DNA from: Marmoricola sp.
Lineage (GTDB): Bacteria; Actinomycetota; Actinomycetes; Propionibacteriales; Nocardioidaceae
Reading direction: 5' to 3'
Length of the DNA: 64,000 bases
Assembly: GCA_025964775.1 (NCBI GenBank)
Contig: JAOPYE010000040.1
Coordinates: forward strand, 248,001-312,000
A program made the position numbers and the translations under genes. The stretch's first letter is position 1. Each line of letters opens with the position of its first letter. Below, in pieces: positions 8,916-18,305 of the stretch. The notes beneath the pieces were generated by a model. The model saw nothing but the letters and a program-made list of their open reading frames with translations, ran no database searches and was not told the DNA's origin.

Positions 8916-10762
8916 CCGGCGTACAGGGCGTCGATCTCGACTGCGTAGTTGGCGTGGACGACCCGGCGCTTGAGCTTCAGGGTCGGGGTGAGCTCGGCCG
9001 ATTCCGCCGACCACTCCACAGGCAGGAGGGTCCACTTCTTGACCTGCTCGGGTCGCGAGAGCCGTTCGTTGGCTGCGTCGACCGCCTGGCCGACGATGCC
9101 GAGGATCCCCGGGTGGATGGCCAGGTCGGCGAGGGTGGCGCCCTCGATACCGAGCTTGCCGGCGATGATCGGCGCGACGTCGGGGTCCAGCGTCAGGATC
9201 GCGACGACGTAGGGCTTGCCCTCGCCGTAGGCCAGCGCGTGCCCGACGAGCGGGCTCTCCTTGAGGTAGTTCTCGATGTTGGAGGGCGAGATGTTCTTCC
9301 CCTGCGAGGTGATGATCAGTTCCTTCTTGCGGTCCACGACCCGGAAGAACCCGTCCTCGTCGATCACCCCGATGTCGCCGGTGTGCACCCAGCCGTCGGA
9401 GTCGAGGAGCTCGGCGGTCGCCTCGGGGTTCTCGAAGTAGCTGTCGATGGTGACCGGCCCGCGGGCGAGGATCTCGCCATCGTCTGCCAGCCGGACCTCG
9501 ATCCCGGGCTGGGCCCGGCCCACGGTGCCGAGCCGGAAGGCGCCCGGCCCGCACGCGGTGACCGCACCGCTGGTCTCGCTCATCCCGTAGATGTCGTAGA
9601 TCGAGAAGCCGAGCCCGGCGAAGAACTTCGCGGTCTCCAGCGGCATCGGCGCCGAGGCGCTGCCCGCCCACTCGACCCGGTCGAGGCCGAGCATCGCCTT
9701 CATCGGCATCAGGACGGCAGCGTCCGCGGCCTCGAACCTGGCCTGCAGCTCCGGGCTGGTGGTGTTGCCGTACTCACGTGAGGTGACGTACTCCAGGCCG
9801 GTGGCCATCGCGTCGGCAACCGCCTGCTTCTTCGCCTCGTCCGTCTCCATCGCGAGCAGGCCCTGGATGCCGGTCTGGATCTTCTCCCAGACCCGCGGGA
9901 CCCCGAAGAAGCGCGTCGGCCGGACCTGACCGAGGGCGCCGACCAGCAGCTTCGGGTCGGCGATCAGGAACAGGTGCGCCCCGTTGATCTGCGGCAGGTA
10001 GATGCCCAGGACGCGTTCGGCGACGTGCGCGTACGGCAGGTAGGACAGGGCGATGTGCTCGCCCTCGGAGTTGACCGTCTTGTCGGTGCTGGCCGTCTCG
10101 AACATGATGTTGCGGTGCGTGAGCACGACGGCCTTGGGGTTGCCGGTGGTGCCCGAGGTGTACACGAAGGTCACCGGGTCGCCTGCGTCGATCGCGGTCC
10201 ACCGGCGCTCGACCTCTGCTGCGTGCGTGTCCTGGACGGCCCTGCCGCGCGCGACGAGCTCGTCCCAGGTCAGCGCGTCCGAGAACCTGGCCTCGGCGTC
10301 CATGACGACCACGGCCAGCGGCTTGATCTCGCTCAGGGCCTGGGCCCAGCGTTCGACGTGGTCGGCGTTCTCGAGGAACACCACTGTCGGAGCCGAGTGC
10401 CCGGCGACGTACGCGACCTGGGTGGGGGACAGGGTGTTGTAGATCGAGACCGCCACGGCGCCGGCGTGCATCGCGGCGATGTCGGCCAGGATGTGCTCGA
10501 TCCGGTTGGTGGCCATGATCGCGACCCGGTCACCGGGCTCGACGCCGAGGTCGACGAGCGCCGCGGCCAGGCTGAGTCCCTGCTCGCGCAGCTCGTTCCA
10601 GCTCAGCGTGCGCCAGTCGGTGCTGCCCTCAGGCAGGCCGACCTTGTCGGAGTACGCCGGGTTGTGGCCCTGGACACCGACGGTGTCGGCGAACGCGGTG
10701 GCGATGGTGCGTCCGGCGATGGCGCCGTCGATCTCGGCGCGTTCGGCAAGTACGTCGGTCAT
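8912..10762 (-). CDS. AMP-dependent long-chain acyl-CoA synthetase
   Basis: VTFVYTSGTTGNPKAVVLTHRNI, YGMSETSGAVT, DGWVHTGDIGVIDEDGFFRVVDRKKELIITSQGKNISP. Confidence 0.95.
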   Translation of the reverse strand: MTDVLAERAEIDGAIAGRTIATAFADTVGVQGHNPAYSDKVGLPEGSTDWRTLSWNELREQGLSLAAALVDLGVEPGDRVAIMATNRIEHILADIAAMHAGAVAVSIYNTLSPTQVAYVAGHSAPTVVFLENADHVERWAQALSEIKPLAVVVMDAEARFSDALTWDELVARGRAVQDTHAAEVERRWTAIDAGDPVTFVYTSGTTGNPKAVVLTHRNIMFETASTDKTVNSEGEHIALSYLPYAHVAERVLGIYLPQINGAHLFLIADPKLLVGALGQVRPTRFFGVPRVWEKIQTGIQGLLAMETDEAKKQAVADAMATGLEYVTSREYGNTTSPELQARFEAADAAVLMPMKAMLGLDRVEWAGSASAPMPLETAKFFAGLGFSIYDIYGMSETSGAVTACGPGAFRLGTVGRAQPGIEVRLADDGEILARGPVTIDSYFENPEATAELLDSDGWVHTGDIGVIDEDGFFRVVDRKKELIITSQGKNISPSNIENYLKESPLVGHALAYGEGKPYVVAILTLDPDVAPIIAGKLGIEGATLADLAIHPGILGIVGQAVDAANERLSRPEQVKKWTLLPVEWSAESAELTPTLKLKRRVVHANYAVEIDALYAG

Positions 10763-10791
10763 GTGTGCTCCGGGTGAGTTGAACGGGCAGG

Positions 10792-11982
10792 TCAGTAACT
10801 CTTGGGCAAGCCGAGCATCGAGGTCCCGATGTGCGCAAGGACCAGTTGCTCGGACACCGGGATGTTCTTGCCGATCCGGGCATCCCGGAACATCCGCTCG
10901 ACCGGGTACTCCTTGGAGTACGCCATGCCGCCCAGGGTCTGGAACGCCTGGTCGGCCGCCTCCCATGCGACCTGGGCGCCGGTCAGCTTGGCGACGTTGG
11001 CCTCGTTGCCGCACAGCTGTCCGTTGTCGAAGAGCCACGCCGCCTTGTAGGTCATCAACCGGGCCAGCTCGGTCTTGGCCTTGATCTGGGCCAGTGGGAA
11101 CTGGATCGCCTGGTTGGCGCCGATCGGGCGGCCGAAGACGACTCGTTCGCGGGCGTACTTGGCGGCCACGTCCAGTGCCGCGTCCGCGGAGCCGACTCCT
11201 CCGGCGGCAGCCAGGATCCGCTCCGGGTTCAGCACGTCCCAGAGCACGCCGAAGCCCTGGTCCACCTCGCCGAGCACGTTCTCCGCGGGCACGCGCACGT
11301 CGTCGAAGAAGAGCTGGCTGGAGAACAGGATGTTGCTGCCCATCTTGGGGATCGGCGTGTACGACAGCGTGCCGGCGGCCAGCGCTTCCTTGACGTCGAT
11401 GAGGAACAGCGTGAAGCCGTGGGTACGTCCGCCGCCGGCCGAGGCTGCCTCGGCGGCCGGGATCGTCCGGGTGACCGCGACCATCCAGTCGGCGCGTTCG
11501 ACGTTGGAGATCCAGACCTTCTGGCCCTTGATCAGGAAGTCGTCGCCGTCGCGCCGGGCCGCGGTGGTGATCTCGATCGCGTTGCTGCCGGCGTCCGGCT
11601 CGGTCAGCGCGAAGGAGAACTGGATCTTGCCCTCGGCCAGTCCGGGTAGGATCCGCTGCTTCTGCTCGTCGGTCCCGTGGCGTACCAGGGTCATCGCGCC
11701 GAAGCCCGGGGTCGTGACGTAGATGAAGGTGCCCTGGGTGCCGCCCGAGGCGCACAGCGTGTCGTTGGCGACGGCGAGCTCGAGCAGTCCCTGCCCGCCA
11801 CCGCCGTACTCCTCGGGGATGCACAGTCCGAGCCAGCCACCGTCGCCGAGGTCCTTGAAGACCTCGTCGGGGAAGCGGTGCTCCTCTTCGCAGCGCGACC
11901 AGTAGGCGTGGTCGTACTTGGCAGCCACGGCCCCGACGCCCTCACGGACGGCGAGCGCGGATTCGGGCAGGTTGAAGTCCAT
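10792..11982 (-). CDS. Acyl-CoA dehydrogenase
   Basis: FALTEPDAGSNAIEITTAA, VFGRPIGANQAIQFPLAQ, GGMAYSKEYPVERMFRDARI. Confidence 0.93.
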   Translation of the reverse strand: MDFNLPESALAVREGVGAVAAKYDHAYWSRCEEEHRFPDEVFKDLGDGGWLGLCIPEEYGGGGQGLLELAVANDTLCASGGTQGTFIYVTTPGFGAMTLVRHGTDEQKQRILPGLAEGKIQFSFALTEPDAGSNAIEITTAARRDGDDFLIKGQKVWISNVERADWMVAVTRTIPAAEAASAGGGRTHGFTLFLIDVKEALAAGTLSYTPIPKMGSNILFSSQLFFDDVRVPAENVLGEVDQGFGVLWDVLNPERILAAAGGVGSADAALDVAAKYARERVVFGRPIGANQAIQFPLAQIKAKTELARLMTYKAAWLFDNGQLCGNEANVAKLTGAQVAWEAADQAFQTLGGMAYSKEYPVERMFRDARIGKNIPVSEQLVLAHIGTSMLGLPKSY

Positions 11983-12443
11983 CAGGCGCCTTTTCGTGGT
12001 GCGTCGTGGAGGTGCAGGGAGTCGGGAGCGTGGGCGTGCAGCTCGGCGCTCACGTCGCGGGGGCCGAGGTCGGAGATCGTGTAACCGAACGGGTAGGTCC
12101 GGCTGGCGTCGTGCCGGTACGGGTTGTCCTTGATCCCCATCAGCTGCCCGAGCCGACCGGTGACCTTGGTCATCGCCGCGACCTCGTGGGGGTGCATCGG
12201 TCGCCACCCGTACTTCTCGATGAACCGCACCGGACCGACCAGGGTGGTGGCGAGCAGGTAGCGGAACTCGTGGTTGGGGATGCCGTAGTGGCCGTGGATC
12301 TGGTTGAGCCGCCGGATCGAGGCGTGGGCCCGGTCGGAGTCGACGCCCTCGACCGCGTACTCGTAGCCGATCAGGACGGTGTCGTCGTACCGCTTCTGGC
12401 CGTCGTTCGCGAACCGCCTCAGGTTCGCGTACCGGCTCCTCAT
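11982..12443 (-). CDS. Short MpaB/DUF2236-like protein (154 aa)
   Basis: RRLNQIHGHYGIPNHEFRYLLATTLVGPVRFIEKYGWRPMHPHEVAAMTKVTGRLGQLMGIKDNP resembles the core of MpaB-like oxygenases. Confidence 0.6.
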   Translation of the reverse strand: MRSRYANLRRFANDGQKRYDDTVLIGYEYAVEGVDSDRAHASIRRLNQIHGHYGIPNHEFRYLLATTLVGPVRFIEKYGWRPMHPHEVAAMTKVTGRLGQLMGIKDNPYRHDASRTYPFGYTISDLGPRDVSAELHAHAPDSLHLHDAPRKGA

Positions 12444-12457
12444 GACGCGAGCCCTCG

Positions 12458-13597
12458 TCACAGGCCCAGGGAGCGGCCGATGATTTCCTTCTGGATCTCG
12501 GTCGTCCCGCCGTAGATCGTGGAGATCCGGCTGTCCAGGTACGCCCGCGCGATCGGGTACTCCAGCATGTAGCCGTAGCCGCCGTGGATCTGCACGCCCT
12601 GGTTGACCAGCTTGTTCTGCAGCTCGGTCGCCCAGTACTTCGCCATCGAGGCATCGACCGAGTCGAGCTTGCCGTCCAGGTGCTTGCGCAGGCAGTCGTC
12701 GACCAAGACCTGGGTGATCTTCGCCTCGGTGGCCATCTCGGCGATCGTGAACCGGGTGTTCTGGAACTTCCCGATCGGCTTGCCGAAGGCTTCGCGGGTC
12801 TTCGCGTAGTCCAGGCACAGGTCGACGATGTAGGAGCACGCCGCTGCTGCCTGGGCCGCGATGATCAGCCGCTCCTGGGGGAGGTTCTGCATCAGGTAGA
12901 TGAAGCCCTGCCCCTCCTCGCCGAGCAGGTTCTCCTTGGGCACCTCCACGTCGGTGAACGAGAGCTCCGCAGTGTCCTGCGCGTGCAGGCCGATCTTGTC
13001 GAGGTTGCGGCCACGCTCGAACCCCTCCATGCCGCGCTCGACGACCAGCAGGCTGAAGCCGAGGTGACCGGCTTCCGGGTTCGTCTTGGCCACCACGATC
13101 ACCAGGTCGGAGTGGATGCCGTTGGAGATGAACGTCTTGGAGCCGTTGAGGACGTAGTGGTCGCCCTTGTCGACCGCGGTGGTGCGGACACCCTGGAGGT
13201 CGCTGCCGGCGCCGGGCTCGGTCATCGCGATCGCCGTGATGATCTCGCCGCTCACGCAGCCCGGGAGCCAGCGCTGCTTCTGCTCGTCGTTCGCGATGGC
13301 GGACAGGTAGGGAACGATGATGTCGCTGTGCACCGAGAAGCCCGGGCCGTTGGCACCGGCGCGAGCCTGCTCCTCGGAGACGATGACGTTGTAGCGGAAG
13401 TCGTCGACGCCGGCACCGCCGAACTCCTCGGGAACGTCGAAGCAGAGCAGGCCGAGCTCGCCAGCCTTGGTCCAGAGCTCGCGAGGGACGATCCCGTCCT
13501 TCTCCCACTGGTCGTGGAAGGGCGTGACCTCGCGCTCCATGAACGACCTGACGGTCTTCCGGAAGTCCTCGTGTTCGGAAGTGAAGATGTCGCGCAT
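12458..13597 (-). CDS. Acyl-CoA dehydrogenase
   Basis: MRDIFTSEHEDFRKTVRSFMEREVTPFHDQW...AIAMTEPGAGSDLQGVRTTA...IHGGYGYMLEYPIARAYLDSRISTIYGGTTEIQKEIIGRSLGL. Confidence 0.95.
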   Translation of the reverse strand: MRDIFTSEHEDFRKTVRSFMEREVTPFHDQWEKDGIVPRELWTKAGELGLLCFDVPEEFGGAGVDDFRYNVIVSEEQARAGANGPGFSVHSDIIVPYLSAIANDEQKQRWLPGCVSGEIITAIAMTEPGAGSDLQGVRTTAVDKGDHYVLNGSKTFISNGIHSDLVIVVAKTNPEAGHLGFSLLVVERGMEGFERGRNLDKIGLHAQDTAELSFTDVEVPKENLLGEEGQGFIYLMQNLPQERLIIAAQAAAACSYIVDLCLDYAKTREAFGKPIGKFQNTRFTIAEMATEAKITQVLVDDCLRKHLDGKLDSVDASMAKYWATELQNKLVNQGVQIHGGYGYMLEYPIARAYLDSRISTIYGGTTEIQKEIIGRSLGL

Positions 13598-13638
13598 GGG
13601 GCTGGGCGTCCTTTTCTCGGTCGATGACAAGGCAACTG

Positions 13639-13655
13639 TTACAGCAATACTGTCA
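13639..13655. promoter_or_regulatory. Operator-like inverted repeat TTACAG-caata-CTGTCA
   Basis: Between divergent acyl-CoA dehydrogenase and merR genes; 15/17 match to the reverse complement of the site at 2150-2166. Confidence 0.6.
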
Positions 13656-13699
13656 CGATACAAGGGTGCTGTGACGCATCCGACGAAGTTGCCAGTTCT

Positions 13700-13710
13700 A
13701 CTGTTACAGT
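13700..13710. promoter_or_regulatory. Palindrome ACTGT-T-ACAGT immediately upstream of merR
   Basis: Perfect 5-bp arms with 1-nt centre, 6 bp before the GTG start at 13717. Confidence 0.5.
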
Positions 13711-13716
13711 CCAACC

Positions 13717-14451
13717 GTGCCAGTCACTTCCGCGAGCGACCCGACGCCTGTAGACGAGGTCTACACGGTCGACGAGCTCGCCTCGATCACCGGGATGACG
13801 GTCCGTACGACGCGGTACTACGCGGGTCTAGGGCTGCTGCCGCCGCCCTCACGCCGCGGCCGGATGGCCTACTACTCGGCGCAGCACCGCGCCCGGCTCG
13901 AGCTGATCCGCGCGCTCCAGGATCACGGCTTCACGCTGGCCGCGATCGAGAAGTACCTGGCCCGGATCCCGGTCGACGCCTCGGTCGAGGACCTCGCTGT
14001 GCAGCGCGCGATGCTGACGTCGTGGAAGACCGGCGGCCACGAGGTCGTCACCCGGCGGCAGCTCGAGACGCGGGCCGGACGCAAGCTCGACGACGACGCC
14101 ATCGACCGGCTGCTGGCAACGCTCTCGATCGAGCGCCTCGAGGACGGACGCTTCGAGCTGCTCCCGGCCTTCAGCGTCGGCCTGCAGGTCCTGGACCTGC
14201 CGATCCCGGTGGACTCGATGATCGCGGCTGGTGAGGCGATCAACCGGCACATGGTCGAGCTCGCCGACGAGCTCACGGCGGTGCTCAAGGACCGTGTGCT
14301 CGTGCCGTACCTGGAGAGCCCGAAGAGCGAGGCCGACAAGCTCCAGTTCGAGCAGACCATGGCGCGCCTGCGCCAGCTGACCCTCGAAGCGGTGGTCAGC
14401 GGCTTCCAGCGGGCGGCCAACCAGGTGATCACCCGGTCGCTGTCCCGCTAG
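13717..14451 (+). CDS. MerR-family transcriptional regulator
   Basis: YTVDELASITGMTVRTTRYYAGLGLLPPPSRRGRMAYYSAQHRARLELIRALQDHGFTLAAIEKYL. Confidence 0.93.
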   Translation: MPVTSASDPTPVDEVYTVDELASITGMTVRTTRYYAGLGLLPPPSRRGRMAYYSAQHRARLELIRALQDHGFTLAAIEKYLARIPVDASVEDLAVQRAMLTSWKTGGHEVVTRRQLETRAGRKLDDDAIDRLLATLSIERLEDGRFELLPAFSVGLQVLDLPIPVDSMIAAGEAINRHMVELADELTAVLKDRVLVPYLESPKSEADKLQFEQTMARLRQLTLEAVVSGFQRAANQVITRSLSR

Positions 14452-14461
14452 GTCACCCTCG

Positions 14462-14653
14462 TCACGCCTGCGGCATGATCGCCCAGGCGACGAGGTATCC
14501 GATCACCGCTGCGGGGAAGCCGAAGAACAGCGCGATCACGGCAGCGACCCGGACCAGGGTCGGATCGACCGCGAGGTAGCGGGCCAGGCCGCCGCAGACA
14601 CCGGCGATCAGCTGGTCGTCGTTCGAGCGCATCAGGCGCCTGACGTCGTTCAT
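14462..14653 (-). CDS. PspC domain-containing small membrane protein
   Basis: LMRSNDDQLIAGVCGGLARYLAVDPTLVRVAAVIALFFGFPAAVIGYLVAWAIMP. Confidence 0.9.
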   Translation of the reverse strand: MNDVRRLMRSNDDQLIAGVCGGLARYLAVDPTLVRVAAVIALFFGFPAAVIGYLVAWAIMPQA

Positions 14654-14934
14654 CACGCCTCGACCTCCGACTCGCTCGACTCGGACGACTCGGACGACTC
14701 GGGCGACTCGACCGGTTCGGCCACGGTGCGACGCTGGCGCGAGCCTGCGACCGCGGCGACCAGACCGACGATCCCGGCCACGATCAGCACCGCCGGGAAT
14801 CCGACTGCTGTGTGCCCGAGGTCCGCGTTGGTGGCCTGACCGATCGCCCAGACGGCGGAGATGCCGAGGAAGAACAGCCCGAAGACCAGGTGCGGGACGG
14901 ACAGGGGACGTTTGCTGCTGGGTGTGTTGTTCAT
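14653..14934 (-). CDS. Small membrane protein with Ser/Glu-rich tail
   Basis: MNNTPSSKRPLSVPHLVFGLFFLGISAVWAIGQATN...; overlaps neighbours as in an operon. Confidence 0.75.
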   Translation of the reverse strand: MNNTPSSKRPLSVPHLVFGLFFLGISAVWAIGQATNADLGHTAVGFPAVLIVAGIVGLVAAVAGSRQRRTVAEPVESPESSESSESSESEVEA

Positions 14935-16154
14935 CGCTGCTCCACGGTGATCTGTCCGACGTTGGCATGAAGGTCGAGGGTCAAGGGCGCGACGGTCGTC
15001 GCCGAGGTGCCGATCAGGTGGCGCTGGACCGAGTCCTGGACCCCGCCTCCTGAGTAGCCGGGCACCTCGATGCCGCCTGCGAAGCCGAAGTCGGCGTTGA
15101 CGTCGACGTTGATCGTGCGCGGCACGATCACGTCGATCTGGCCGGCGTGCAGGGTCAGGTGCAAGGTGCGGCCCGCCAGACCCGCCGGATCGCTCACCTG
15201 GGTCAGGTCGAGCCGGATCCGGCCGTTGGTCGCCTGGTAGGACGGCTGGACCGCGATCGCCGAGGCCGGCGCCACGTCGACCGAGCGGCCGCTGAGGTTG
15301 AAGCCCCCGACGACGGTCGCCAGCGCGAGAGCGAGGCAGGACACGAACCCGACCAGGATCAAGCCGCCCGGTCGACCGACGTACGAACCGATCAGCAGCA
15401 TCACGCCGGTGATGGCGATCGCGAGGGCGGGGTAGGCGGCTGGTACGACGTGGGTCGACCCGCTGTCGATCAGCCCCAGCGTGCCGAGGCCGATGGCGAT
15501 CAGCGCGAGGGTCGGCCAGAACCAGATGATGCCGGTGCGCTTGGGGTGCGGCGGAATCAGCGGCGGCTGGGCGACCGGCGGTTGCCAGGCCGGGGGTGCG
15601 GGCGGCGCGTCCGTCGTACCGGCAGCCGGGTAGGGCGTGCCGGCCGGGTCGATCACGGTGTCGGTGGCACCCGACATCGCCCACGCCGGGGCCGGCGCAT
15701 CCGCGGGTGCGCCGTCCGTCGGTACCGGGCCGGCGGCCGCCGTACGCCTGTCGTCCCGGCGGTCACGAGCGATCAGCACGACCCCGATCACGACCGCGAC
15801 GCTCGCGATCGGCCAGCCTGCGTTGAAGCCGTTGAAGGCGTCGCCCATGGCGATCGCGAACGCGATGGCAAGGGCAGCGAGGAGCAGGATCTTGCGGGCG
15901 TCACCACGCACGTGGATCACCGCCCGGTCGTGGCCGTCCTCCGGGACGAAGGCCCAGCAGACGGCGTACACGATGACACCGGCGCCGCCGAACAGGGTCA
16001 GGACGGCGAGCAGCACCCGGATGATGGTCGGGTCGATGCCGAAGTGCCGACCGAGGCCGCCGGCGACACCGGCGACGTAGCGGTCGGAGACACTGCGGCG
16101 CAACCGGTCCAGGTCCTGGTGTGCCGGTCGTTGGTCGTACGTCGTCTCGTTCAT
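14931..16154 (-). CDS. PspC domain-containing membrane protein
   Basis: RRSVSDRYVAGVAGGLGRHFGIDPTIIRVLLAVLTLFGGAGVIVYAVCWAFVPED plus further TM segments and a C-terminal adhesin-like beta region. Confidence 0.88.
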   Translation of the reverse strand: MNETTYDQRPAHQDLDRLRRSVSDRYVAGVAGGLGRHFGIDPTIIRVLLAVLTLFGGAGVIVYAVCWAFVPEDGHDRAVIHVRGDARKILLLAALAIAFAIAMGDAFNGFNAGWPIASVAVVIGVVLIARDRRDDRRTAAAGPVPTDGAPADAPAPAWAMSGATDTVIDPAGTPYPAAGTTDAPPAPPAWQPPVAQPPLIPPHPKRTGIIWFWPTLALIAIGLGTLGLIDSGSTHVVPAAYPALAIAITGVMLLIGSYVGRPGGLILVGFVSCLALALATVVGGFNLSGRSVDVAPASAIAVQPSYQATNGRIRLDLTQVSDPAGLAGRTLHLTLHAGQIDVIVPRTINVDVNADFGFAGGIEVPGYSGGGVQDSVQRHLIGTSATTVAPLTLDLHANVGQITVEQR

Positions 16155-16274
16155 GACTCCATCGTGGTCATCGCCGACCGGGACCACCATCGGGGACGCC
16201 CCTGATCCTGGCTGAGATCGCCCTCAGGGTTCGCACCTGATGTCTGGGAGCGGACGGGATGCCACGATGGGCCC

Positions 16275-17534
16275 ATGAGCACCCCCGCGCCCGGCCAGCC
16301 GCCGCGTGCGTTCCGCAATTCCGACGACGGACTGGTCGGGGGTGTGGCCGCCGGTCTGGCCGACCACCTGCACGTGCCGGTCCTCTGGGTCCGGATCGCG
16401 TTCGTCGTCGGCACCGTGATGGGTGGGTTCGGCGTCCTCTTCTACGCAGCGCTGTGGCTGGTGCTGCCGGTACGCCGGCACTTCTCCGACGCAGCGCCCG
16501 GTCTGGCCGCGGCCGACCGTCAGGGCAAGCGACCGCGCCGGATCCTCAAGCTCACCGACTACGGCCCGTTGATCGCGCTCGGCGCCATCGGCCTCGGGTT
16601 CGTCGTGCTGCTGTCCATGCTCACCGGCCACGGCGGGCTGTTCTGGCCGATGGTGCTGGCGGTGGGCGGCGTGGCGGTGCTGTGGCGCCAGGCCGATGAC
16701 GCGCAGCGGGAGCGCTGGGTCGACTCGACCGGGCGGATCAGCGTGATCCGGGTGATCGTCGGCGGTGGCGGGCCGGCGCCGTACCTGCGCCTGGTCTTCG
16801 GTGCCGTCATGGTTGTCACCGCGATCACCGTGCTCTCGGTCGGCGGCGGTGGCTGGGGAGCCGCCCGCGACGTCGGCCTGGCCACCGCGCTCGGCCTGCT
16901 CGGCGTCGCGCTGATCGCAGGCCCGTGGCTGGTCCGGCTCACCTCCGACCTGTCCGAGGAGCGTGCCGAACGCGTGCGCTCGCAGGAGCGTGCCGATGTG
17001 GCCGCCCACCTGCACGACTCGGTGCTGCAGACGTTGACGCTGATCCAGAAGTCGGCCGGTGATCCGGCTGCGGTCGCCCGCCTGGCCCGTGCCCAGGAGC
17101 GAGATCTGCGTTCATGGCTCTTCGACTCGGCAGGCGGCGATGCGACCACCCTCGCCGCGGCCCTGCGGGCGCTCGGCGGCGAGGTCGAGGACACCTACGC
17201 AGTGCCGGTCGAGGTCGTCTGCGTCGGTGACCTGCCGGTGTCCGAGGACCTGCGTCCGCTCGTGCTCGCAACCCGCGAGGCCGTCGTCAACGCTGCGCGG
17301 CACTCGGGTGCGGCCAAGGTCGACGTCTATGCCGAAGCAGGTACCGAGGCCATCGAGATCTTCATCCGCGACCGCGGGACCGGGTTCGACGTCGACGCGA
17401 TGGCAGCTGATCGGCACGGCGTCCGTGACAGCATCGTGGAGCGCATGCGTCGCCACGGCGGCCGGGCCGAGGTCCGCAGTACAGCAGGCTCGGGCACCGA
17501 AGTCCGACTGACCCAACCGACCAAGGGGGAGTGA
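16275..17534 (+). CDS. Sensor histidine kinase with N-terminal PspC domain
   Basis: N-term PspC pattern; HLHDSVLQTLTLIQ (HisKA_3) and ATPase ATREAVVNAARHSGA...DRGTGFDVDA. Confidence 0.92.
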   Translation: MSTPAPGQPPRAFRNSDDGLVGGVAAGLADHLHVPVLWVRIAFVVGTVMGGFGVLFYAALWLVLPVRRHFSDAAPGLAAADRQGKRPRRILKLTDYGPLIALGAIGLGFVVLLSMLTGHGGLFWPMVLAVGGVAVLWRQADDAQRERWVDSTGRISVIRVIVGGGGPAPYLRLVFGAVMVVTAITVLSVGGGGWGAARDVGLATALGLLGVALIAGPWLVRLTSDLSEERAERVRSQERADVAAHLHDSVLQTLTLIQKSAGDPAAVARLARAQERDLRSWLFDSAGGDATTLAAALRALGGEVEDTYAVPVEVVCVGDLPVSEDLRPLVLATREAVVNAARHSGAAKVDVYAEAGTEAIEIFIRDRGTGFDVDAMAADRHGVRDSIVERMRRHGGRAEVRSTAGSGTEVRLTQPTKGE

Positions 17535-18193
17535 TGGCAGGGACCAGGTCCGGAACCAGGCACAGCGTCGTCATCGTCGACGACCACGCGATGTTCCGTG
17601 CCGGGGTGCGTGCCGAGCTCGGCGATGCCGTCGAGGTGCTCGCCGAAGCGGCTGACGTGGACGAGGCGGTGGCCGCGGTCCTGGCCGGTCAGCCGGAGGT
17701 GGTGCTGCTCGACGTGCACCTGCCCGGCGGTGGTGGGGCCGAGGTGATCCGTCGTACGGCGGGCAAGGCGGTGGACACCCGGTTCCTCGCGCTGAGCGTG
17801 TCGGACGCTGCCGAGGACGTGATCGGCACCATCCGGTCAGGTGCCCGCGGGTACGTCACGAAGTCCATCACCGGTGAGGAGCTGATCGACGCGATCGACC
17901 GGGTCGCAGCCGGTGACGCCGTCTTCTCGCCGCGGCTTGCCGGGTTCGTGCTCGACGCCTTCGCCGGCACGATCGAGGTCGCCGCCGTCGACGAGGACCT
18001 GGACCGGCTCACCGAACGCGAGCGCGAGGTGATGCGCCTGATCGCGCGCGGCTACTCCTACAAGGAGGTCGCCGCCGAGCTCTTCATCTCGATCAAGACC
18101 GTCGAGACGCACATGGGTGCCGTGCTGCGGAAGCTGCAGCTGAGCTCGAGGCACGAGCTGACCCGCTGGGCCTCCGAGCGCCGGTTGCTCTAG
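17531..18193 (+). CDS. LuxR-family response regulator
   Basis: VVIVDDHAMFRAGVRAEL...LLDVHLPGGGG...LTEREREVMRLIARGYSYKEVAAELFISIKTVETHMGAVLRKLQ. Confidence 0.95.
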   Translation: MMAGTRSGTRHSVVIVDDHAMFRAGVRAELGDAVEVLAEAADVDEAVAAVLAGQPEVVLLDVHLPGGGGAEVIRRTAGKAVDTRFLALSVSDAAEDVIGTIRSGARGYVTKSITGEELIDAIDRVAAGDAVFSPRLAGFVLDAFAGTIEVAAVDEDLDRLTEREREVMRLIARGYSYKEVAAELFISIKTVETHMGAVLRKLQLSSRHELTRWASERRLL

Positions 18194-18218
18194 TTGCGGG
18201 TCGCTGCCCGTCTCACCA

Positions 18219-18278
18219 GGTTTCGACACGCTCGGTTTCGGCTTCGTCCCTCAGCCGAACTCGCTGCTCAACCACCGA
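18219..18278 (+). repeat. REP-like repeat variant, copy C
   Basis: GGTTTCGACACGCTCGG...CTGCTCAACCACCGA shares the termini of the other copies; lies between convergent genes. Confidence 0.6.
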
Positions 18279-18305
18279 CGATCAAGTCCGCTGGCGCGTC
18301 CTTGA

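Noticed and set aside
14683-14716. CGACTCGGACGACTCGG short repeat
   Set aside because: Encodes the Ser/Glu-rich tail SESSESSESE of a small membrane protein; simple low-complexity coding
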